Shown here one piece after another: positions 40,349 through 45,430 of a DNA stretch of 45,430 bases. The translations under genes and the position numbers were made by a program. The number at the start of each line of letters is the position of its first letter. The stretch's first letter is position 1. The notes under the pieces are model-generated. The model saw nothing but the letters and a program-made list of their open reading frames with translations, made no database searches and was not told where the DNA came from. The stretch is from Bacteroidaceae bacterium. Lineage in GTDB: Bacteria > Bacteroidota > Bacteroidia > Bacteroidales > Bacteroidaceae. The stretch covers positions 1 through 45,430 of the forward strand of contig JAFRNY010000071.1 of assembly GCA_017429945.1 (NCBI GenBank), written 5' to 3'.

Positions 40349-41581
40349 ATGGTTAACTTCAAACAATTAGCGGAGCAGTATCGCTCTGAGCTTCTCGACC
40401 GCGTAGTTCCCTTCTGGCTCAACAAATCCCAGGATACGGACTTCGGCGGCTATTTCACCTGCCTCGACCGCGACGGCTCGGTCTACGACACCGACAAGTT
40501 CATCTGGCTGCAAGGTCGCGAGGTGTGGATGTTTGCCAAGCTCTACAACACCGTGGAGCCCCGTCAGGAGTGGCTCGACGCCGCCATTCAAGGCGCCGAA
40601 TTCCTGAAGAAGCACGGCCACGACGGCAACCTCAACTGGTACTTCGCCCTCGATCGCGAAGGCCATCCCCTCGTGGAGCCCTACAACATCTTCTCCTACA
40701 CTTTCGCCACCATCGCCTTCGGACAACTCTCCATCGCCCTCGCCTCAGCCGCCAAGCGCGGTTGTGTGTGTGGCTGTAATACAGCCACTCCAGAGGAGCT
40801 CTCTGCCGAATACGCCTCCATCGCCAAGCGCACCTTCGACATCGTCCTCTCCAAGACCGATAATCCCAAAGGTCGTTGGAACAAAGCCGCTACCGGCGCA
40901 CGCTCCCTTAAGACATTCGACCTGCCCATGATCCTCTGTAATGTCGCTTTGGAGATTGAAGCCCTTTTGGAACCCGCATTCTTGCAAAAGGCTATAGACG
41001 ACTGCCTCCACGAAGTCATGGACGTCTTCTATCGCCCCGAGCTCGGTCTCATCGTCGAAGCTTTGGGTAAGGACGGCAACCTTGTCGATTGCTTCGACGG
41101 CCGCAAACTCAACCCCGGTCATGCCATCGAGGCGATGTGGTTTGTCATGGATCTTGGCAAGCGCCTCCAGCGTCCCGAACTCATACAGAAGGCAGTGGAC
41201 ATCTGCCTTGCAGAGGTCGAATACGGCTGGGACAAGGAGTTCGGCGGCATCTTCTATTTCATGGACCGCCTCGGCAAGCCCCGCCACGAGCTCGAGTTCG
41301 ACCAGAAACTGTGGTGGGTACACCTCGAGACGCTCATCTCGCTCATCAAGGGCTATCAGCTCACCGGTGACGAGCGTTGTCTCAAGTGGTTCGAGCGCGT
41401 TCACGACTACACCTGGAACCACTTCCGCGACCCCGAATATCCCGAATGGTATGGCTATCTCAACCGTCAAGGCGAAGTCCTCCTGCCCCTCAAGGGCGGT
41501 AAGTGGAAAGGTTGCTTCCACGTCCCTCGCGGCCTGATGAACGTCTGGCGCATCCTCGAAGACCTCGCCTCGCGTCCTTGA
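40349..41581 (+). CDS. AGE-family N-acylglucosamine 2-epimerase
   Basis: 410 residues, family-typical length, no signal. An alpha/alpha-barrel with motifs FWLNKSQDTDFGGYFTCLD, FIWLQGREVWMF, NPGHAIEAMWFV (His of the GH(A/S)-E motif), WDKEFGGIFYFMD, KLWWVHLET and the C-terminal YGYLNRQGE and GCFHVPRGL. AGE enzymes interconvert N-acetylmannosamine and N-acetylglucosamine, the step after the lyase in the B. fragilis-type sialic acid pathway. It is separated from the symporter gene by a 190-nt spacer with a large inverted repeat, so it may be differently expressed from the rest of the operon. Cellobiose-2-epimerase-like activity is the alternative, made less likely by context. Confidence 0.9.
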   Translation: MVNFKQLAEQYRSELLDRVVPFWLNKSQDTDFGGYFTCLDRDGSVYDTDKFIWLQGREVWMFAKLYNTVEPRQEWLDAAIQGAEFLKKHGHDGNLNWYFALDREGHPLVEPYNIFSYTFATIAFGQLSIALASAAKRGCVCGCNTATPEELSAEYASIAKRTFDIVLSKTDNPKGRWNKAATGARSLKTFDLPMILCNVALEIEALLEPAFLQKAIDDCLHEVMDVFYRPELGLIVEALGKDGNLVDCFDGRKLNPGHAIEAMWFVMDLGKRLQRPELIQKAVDICLAEVEYGWDKEFGGIFYFMDRLGKPRHELEFDQKLWWVHLETLISLIKGYQLTGDERCLKWFERVHDYTWNHFRDPEYPEWYGYLNRQGEVLLPLKGGKWKGCFHVPRGLMNVWRILEDLASRP

Positions 41582-41593
41582 TAACAAAATCTC

Positions 41594-41641
41594 CAAGCGA
41601 TCGTTTCCCTGCTCTTGTGCAGGAAGGCGGTCGCTTGTTTT
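41594..41641 (+). terminator. Intrinsic terminator of the sialic acid operon
   Basis: CAAGCGA (41594-41600) pairs with TCGCTTG (41631-41637), with inner CCTGC/GCAGG pairing, followed by TTTTAT. Confidence 0.85.
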
Positions 41642-41685
41642 ATCATACAGCAAACACTTTTTTAACCACTAAAACACTCTGAGCT

Positions 41686-42792
41686 ATGATTATCGGAATT
41701 CCTAAAGAGATTAAGAACAATGAGAACCGCGTCGGCATGACGCCCGCTGGCGTTGCCGAACTGGTGCGGCACGGACATCAAGTGGTCGTGCAGCACACGG
41801 CAGGCGAGGGTAGTGGCTTCGCCGACGAGGACTATCTTCGCAGCGGCGCTCAGGTGCTGCCGTCCATCGAGGATGTTTACGCACACTCCGAAATGATTGT
41901 GAAAGTGAAAGAGCCTATCGAGCCGGAGTACGCCTTGGTGCGCCCCGGTCAGTTGCTCTTCACCTATTTCCATTTCGCCTGCGACCGTCCGCTCACCGAT
42001 GCTATGTTGGCCAGCCATGCCGTCTGCCTCGCTTACGAAACCGTGCAGCTTCCCAATGGCACCTTGCCGTTGCTGCTCCCCATGAGTGAGGTGGCCGGAC
42101 GTATGGCAGCCCTCAACGGAGCCTACTATCTCCAGAAGACGAAGGGTGGCTCGGGCAAGCTCATCAGCGGTGTGCCGGGCGTGAGGCCGGCGCGTGTCCT
42201 GGTGCTCGGAGGCGGTGTCGTGGGTGAAGCTGCAGCACGCATGGCTGCCGGCTTGGGTGCCGACGTCACCATTGCCGACATCTCGCTGCCGCGTCTGAAG
42301 CAGCTGGCTGCCGAGCTGCCAGTGAATGTCCGCACGCTCTATTCCACGGAGCATAACATCCGCAAAGAGCTGCCCACTACAGACATCGTCATCGGCGCCG
42401 TGCTGATTCCCGGGGCCAAGGCGCCTCACCTCGTTACACGCGATATGCTCGGCCTGATGCAACGTGGGTCGGTGCTCGTCGACGTGGCTATCGACCAGGG
42501 CGGCTGTTTCGAGACCTCACGTCCCACCACCCACAGCGACCCCGTCTACGACATCGATGGCATCCTGCACTACTGCGTGGCTAATATCCCTGGCGCCGTG
42601 CCCAACACCTCAACCATCGCCCTCACCAACGCCACCCTCCGCTACGCCCTCGCCCTGGCCGACAAGGGCTGGCAGCAAGCTTGTCGCGACGACGAAGGTC
42701 TCCGTCTGGGCCTCAATATCGTCGATGGCCGCATCACCTACGAAGCCGTTGCCGACGCCTTCGACCTCCCCTACACGCCTGTCGAGCTGTAA
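41686..42792 (+). CDS. ald: Alanine dehydrogenase
   Basis: 368 residues, full length. It converts L-alanine to pyruvate and ammonia with NAD+, or the reverse. Landmarks: [17 protein letters not shown] start, substrate-binding VKVKEP with Lys, LLFTYFHFA with the catalytic His, the Rossmann motif [20 protein letters not shown], and the [18 protein letters not shown] plus [13 protein letters not shown] signatures. Cytoplasmic. It stands alone after the terminator of the sialic acid operon. No TAnnTTTG promoter is evident in the short gap, and no terminator is seen after it. Confidence 0.95.
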   Translation: MIIGIPKEIKNNENRVGMTPAGVAELVRHGHQVVVQHTAGEGSGFADEDYLRSGAQVLPSIEDVYAHSEMIVKVKEPIEPEYALVRPGQLLFTYFHFACDRPLTDAMLASHAVCLAYETVQLPNGTLPLLLPMSEVAGRMAALNGAYYLQKTKGGSGKLISGVPGVRPARVLVLGGGVVGEAAARMAAGLGADVTIADISLPRLKQLAAELPVNVRTLYSTEHNIRKELPTTDIVIGAVLIPGAKAPHLVTRDMLGLMQRGSVLVDVAIDQGGCFETSRPTTHSDPVYDIDGILHYCVANIPGAVPNTSTIALTNATLRYALALADKGWQQACRDDEGLRLGLNIVDGRITYEAVADAFDLPYTPVEL

Positions 42793-43291
42793 CGTCACAG
42801 TAGTCCAGCGATACCGTTCATGCCCTCAGTAACCGCCAAAGGCGGCAACGATAATGATGAAGACGATGATGACGGCGACAATGGTGGTACAACCACCGTT
42901 GCCGCCGCCACCGTTTGAATAGCCGCCGCCCGACGAGCTGTCATCGTTGTTGAAAATTTCGTCGAAGATGATAAAGTCGAGAAGTAGGTCGCCCTTACTG
43001 TTCTCTCTTAATCAATGCTGTTATTGTACATTTACGATAATTGGTATCGTCTTACCACTCCTATTCCCGTATTCTCCCCTTGTCATCGGAGAGGCTTTGT
43101 CATAGAAAACAGACGTTTTGAAGTGGCAGGCAAGACCTGACAATCACTCCCAATCAGCTTTCAAGAAAGTGGCATGGTTGACATTATTGCAGTTGTATCT
43201 AATGAGGTGCTTTAGCAATGGATCAAGCTATGTTTGCAACCCTTTTATCTCTATTACCAAATGGAATTCGCCAACGTGGGCAATGAGGATA
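42793..43291. other. 499-bp stretch with gene remnants only
   Basis: It contains no intact gene. On the minus strand it carries a headless small membrane-protein frame (42826-42999) and a frame with two internal stops (43021-43302). The base composition changes from GC-rich to AT-rich near 43000, suggesting a junction between resident and acquired DNA. Confidence 0.6.
42826..42999 (-). pseudogene. Headless Gly-rich single-TM small protein
   Basis: An open frame of 57 codons without a usable start. It reads SKGDLLLDFIIFDEIFN, a Ser/Gly/Asn linker (SSSGGGYSNGGGGNGG), then a membrane segment CTTIVAVIIVFIIIVAAFGGY. The codon before SKG is AAC where an ATG would be expected, and a TGA lies five codons further upstream (43012-43014). 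It looks like a resident small membrane protein whose 5' end was lost exactly at the start. Expression from an unusual start cannot be excluded. Confidence 0.5.
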
Positions 43292-43302
43292 TCAGATCTC
43301 AT
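43021..43302 (-). pseudogene. Decayed reading frame downstream of the methyltransferase
   Basis: One minus-strand frame starts with an ATG overlapping the methyltransferase stop (43300-43302). It reads MRSDILIAHVGEFHLVIEIK, then GLQT, TAG (43228-43230), 27 residues beginning LDPLLKHL, TGA (43144-43146), and about 40 residues ending KTIPIIVNVQ before TAA at 43021. The pieces look protein-like and stay in one frame, which suggests a gene with nonsense mutations. I do not recognise the family; the DILI-x-HLVIEIK stretch is reminiscent of a PD-(D/E)xK nuclease strand. Confidence 0.35.
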
Positions 43303-45247
43303 TCGATTTTTGTTGCCTATGTTTCTTTAGTGTTGAAGGTTTAGATGCCTTCTTTCTTTTCTTTTTTGGCAACAATTGTTGATACATCGCGAACAAACGG
43401 TCGAATATCTCATCATCAGATAATGAGAGATTAAAACCATAGGCTTTCATCACGGCAATATCATTACGTTCATGTGCTTCTCGCAGCTCTTGGTGCATAC
43501 ACATTGGTGAATACATGGCAGCGAGAGAACTTCCTGGATGAATGTTTCGTGCATCAAGAATGGCTCGCGCGGTGTCTGAAATGCTTTCTCGAGTTTCTTC
43601 TGAAGACGTAGGCCAAGGGAAGTTATTATAAACGAGGTCTTTGGAGTAACGATACCTCATCTCTAATCGCCCACAAACGGCTTTCAACCATGCCATGTGA
43701 ACTCGTGACTGCATAACGCCGAATTCATACAACGATGCATTTGGCACCATTTGCACAGCATCTGTTGCTATGTATTGTGGATTGATGAAGCCCATAGGTA
43801 CATAGATTCTATTTTCTGACGAATGTCGTGGCACTAATAAGTAATTGCAATTGGGCTGACGAATCTCTTGGAAGAGAGGAGAACTATCACAATTGTTAGT
43901 AGCCGCTTTCTTGCTGTTGCTCCTGAAATCCTTGACTTGCTTTAGCCGACGTTTTATAAAAGGGGAATGGTACAAATCATTGGGGTCTGCTCCTACCAGC
44001 CATAGGCAATATCTGCGCTCACCTTGAAGAAATTCCTTCGCTCCCAGCAAAGGACGTATGTATTTTTCAAGAGATGATTCATTCGTCAAAGCTTCCTCTC
44101 GCTCTTTCTCAGAGAGTATAAAACCATTACCGTCAGCGGGCTTGTTGCCATACAACATATATGGAACCTCGCATAGTGGTTTTGTCTTTGGTAGAATGAA
44201 TGCGTCTTCTTTATCCAGCAGGTATGGGTTGATGTGTTTTGAACTAATCTTGGAGCCGTCAGCACAGTAGATGACAGGATTTGCAGGCGACTTTTTGCAT
44301 AGCGAGAAGCCGATAATCACACAATGTACCTGAGCTGTCTTGCGTTTAGCGTTTCCCTTTACCTTTCTTATCCCTTTTCTCTTATTCTTCACTTCTGAAT
44401 CCCATCGGAAAGTGCGGTAGGCAAAATCAAAACGTATGTTATAACGTTCTTTCAGCGGTTGCCAGATATATGCTACTTGCTCACCCTGTGTTACGGAATT
44501 TGTGGAGACCAACGCTGCTCTGATGCTCGTGCCGTGCATCATCTCGCACGCTTTAAAATACCACCCTGACACAAAATCCACCTTTCCTGCAGCACGTATA
44601 GGTTTGCCATTCGCCTTCACAAGAACATGCTTCAGCGACTCTTTCTGCATCTTCGTTTGTTCTGAATATCCAGCAAATGGAGGATTCCCAATGATGTAGT
44701 TGAGCTTCCGTTTCCCGACGATATGAGACCAGTTCGCATACAAAGCATCATCTTGTATTATATTGAGGTTGGATTTGAGCGGTAGGAAATCATCATGTTG
44801 GCCAAGTATTCGTGCGGTCTCTTGGAACATCTGAGCTTCACTGATCCACAGTGCCGTTCGAGCAACCTCAACAGCAAAGTCATTTATTTCAATACCGTAG
44901 AACTGCGAAGGTGAAACAAGAATGGCTTGTGCCATGTTTTGGAGGTGCAGTTGTGTGTTGTAGTCGCCCAACCGCACATTGATGGCAATATTCTCCAAGC
45001 GGCGTAATGACAGATATGTCTCAGTCAAAAAGTTGCCACTCCCGCAAGCTGGATCAAGGAACGTAAGAGAAGCTAGTTTCTGCTGGTATAGAGTTAGCTT
45101 GTCGTTGCGAATCTTGTTATTTTTCACATTAAGTATTTCGTCTAACTCTTCTGTCAACTTTTTAAGGAAAAGGGGTTCGATGACTTTATGGATATTCTCG
45201 ACACTGGTGTAGTACATACCACCCTCATGGCGAGTCTCTGGGTTCAA
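43292..45247 (-). CDS. 5'-truncated MmeI/type IIG-like DNA methyltransferase
   Basis: 651 residues from a TTG at 45247. The frame stays open upstream to 45340 (reading LPIKNTLQNELYATISPTIFGALFEST), with a TGA at 45341-45343 and no ATG. SAM motif I is DPACGSGNF (65-73) and the adenine-methyltransferase motif NPPF is at 188-191. Downstream come target-recognition and C-terminal regions (FPWPTSSEE, ILDARNIHPGSSLAAMY) like MmeI-type proteins. Full-length relatives are about 900 residues, with an N-terminal nuclease and helical region that are absent here; the sequence homologous to the family begins close to the edge repeat at 45295-45312. Methylation without restriction, or no function, is likely. 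More AT-rich than the central genes, as if acquired. Confidence 0.75.
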   Translation of the reverse strand: MNPETRHEGGMYYTSVENIHKVIEPLFLKKLTEELDEILNVKNNKIRNDKLTLYQQKLASLTFLDPACGSGNFLTETYLSLRRLENIAINVRLGDYNTQLHLQNMAQAILVSPSQFYGIEINDFAVEVARTALWISEAQMFQETARILGQHDDFLPLKSNLNIIQDDALYANWSHIVGKRKLNYIIGNPPFAGYSEQTKMQKESLKHVLVKANGKPIRAAGKVDFVSGWYFKACEMMHGTSIRAALVSTNSVTQGEQVAYIWQPLKERYNIRFDFAYRTFRWDSEVKNKRKGIRKVKGNAKRKTAQVHCVIIGFSLCKKSPANPVIYCADGSKISSKHINPYLLDKEDAFILPKTKPLCEVPYMLYGNKPADGNGFILSEKEREEALTNESSLEKYIRPLLGAKEFLQGERRYCLWLVGADPNDLYHSPFIKRRLKQVKDFRSNSKKAATNNCDSSPLFQEIRQPNCNYLLVPRHSSENRIYVPMGFINPQYIATDAVQMVPNASLYEFGVMQSRVHMAWLKAVCGRLEMRYRYSKDLVYNNFPWPTSSEETRESISDTARAILDARNIHPGSSLAAMYSPMCMHQELREAHERNDIAVMKAYGFNLSLSDDEIFDRLFAMYQQLLPKKKRKKASKPSTLKKHRQQKSNEI

Positions 45248-45294
45248 AGTGCTCTCAAATAGTGCTCCAAATATGGTTGGGGAAATTGTGGCGT

Positions 45295-45312
45295 ATAGCT
45301 CATTTTGCAGGG
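45295..45312 (-). repeat. Edge repeat, right copy 1
   Basis: Reverse complement of CCCTGCAAAATGAGCTAT, an exact 18-nt match to the left-edge copies but inverted. It lies within the open frame of the truncated methyltransferase, coding TLQNELY. Confidence 0.8.
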
Positions 45313-45333
45313 TATTTTTGATTGGTAGGTAGT

Positions 45334-45356
45334 CAATAGCTCAAATTGCAGGGTGC
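45334..45356 (-). repeat. Edge repeat, right copy 2
   Basis: Reverse complement reads GCACCCTGCAATTTGAGC, then TATTG: two differences from the left copy at 117-135, sharing its CACCCTG flank. The CCTG landmarks of the two right copies are 41 nt apart. Confidence 0.8.
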
Positions 45357-45372
45357 ATTTCTTCGTTGAGTC

Positions 45373-45404
45373 TTTGGTGCATCTGAGATGATTTTGTACC
45401 TTTG
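45373..45404 (+). promoter_or_regulatory. Outward-facing promoter at the right edge
   Basis: TTTG (45373-45376), 20 nt, TACCTTTG (45397-45404). It points out of the window; any gene it drives begins beyond 45430. Confidence 0.6.
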
Positions 45405-45430
45405 CTGCTGCAGTCTGAAGCATAGTGGAG

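Noticed and set aside
43225-43241. Weak match to the edge repeat (AAGCTATGTTTGCAACCC)
   Set aside because: Only about 10 of 13 central bases agree and the flanks differ; within chance for 45 kb.
43118-43330. Plus-strand 70-codon open frame between the remnant and the methyltransferase
   Set aside because: It runs into the methyltransferase gene in antisense, has no promoter, and the opposite strand looks more protein-like despite its stops.
1-45430. A 45-kb invertible segment bounded by the inverted edge repeats
   Set aside because: Possible in principle, but the repeats are short, no invertase is present, and the window ends may simply fall near two of many genomic copies. No evidence of an alternative orientation.
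1-45430. tRNA, rRNA or integrase-type mobile element
   Set aside because: No tRNA-like cloverleaf, rRNA segment, transposase or integrase gene was recognised.

Overview
The window is Bacteroidales DNA, most likely from a gut-associated Prevotellaceae, Bacteroidaceae or Muribaculaceae relative. The evidence is SusC/SusD-type transporters with co-encoded surface lipoproteins, DUF5689, DUF4843 and PKD-like lipoproteins, GH97 and GH125 glycosidases, no Shine-Dalgarno pattern, and repeated use of the Bacteroidetes promoter (-33 TTTG, -7 TAnnTTTG). Most of the window is fairly GC-rich. The two ends (about 1-750 and 43000-45430) are visibly more AT-rich and contain repeats and broken genes.

Layout. 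(1) 1-1740: short dispersed repeats, a promoter and an unknown winged-helix-like protein. (2) 1778-10491: a leftward operon of TonB-dependent receptor, DUF5689 lipoprotein, lipoprotein with four tandem OB-like domains, surface DNA/RNA endonuclease lipoprotein and barrel lipoprotein, with a divergent secreted endonuclease/exonuclease/phosphatase. I read this as a nucleic-acid scavenging locus. (3) 10729-12773: class II fructose-bisphosphate aldolase, a terminator and a secreted alpha/beta hydrolase. (4) 12959-23028: a rightward run of GH125, GH97, aldo/keto reductase, Tat-exported Gfo/Idh/MocA protein, 2-TM protein, second Tat-exported Gfo/Idh/MocA protein, double DUF1080 protein and an ApbE-like protein. 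It resembles the 3-keto-glycoside route of glycan breakdown joined to classical glycosidases. (5) 23123-31646: a leftward SusC-SusD-DUF4843-PKD-like-thioredoxin operon, similar in make-up to peptide-type SusCD systems. (6) 32105-35464: a 1119-residue protein joining a zincin-like domain to a GH97 domain. (7) 35647-41581: a sialic acid operon of N-acetylneuraminate lyase, small barrel, mutarotase(kelch)-sodium symporter fusion and AGE-family epimerase. (8) 41686-42792: alanine dehydrogenase. (9) 42793-45430: remnants and a 5'-truncated MmeI-like DNA methyltransferase ending at short repeats.

Taken together the segment is a forager's toolkit for host and dietary polymers: nucleic acids, alpha-mannosides and alpha-galactosides, oxidised glycosides, probably peptides, and sialic acid. 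No dedicated regulator (HTCS, SusR, ECF sigma/anti-sigma, NanR) is visible.

The less ordinary signals are in the DNA itself. A 20-nt repeat occurs in opposite orientations at the two ends of the window. Heptamer-period tandem arrays, each with its own unit, sit at many gene junctions. GC-rich palindromic elements are carried in frame inside several proteins. Two lipoproteins have repeat-derived signal peptides. A 55-bp inverted repeat precedes the epimerase gene, and several inverted repeats fill the 458-bp divergent spacer at 31647-32104. All function calls come from reading the sequence; no database search was run.
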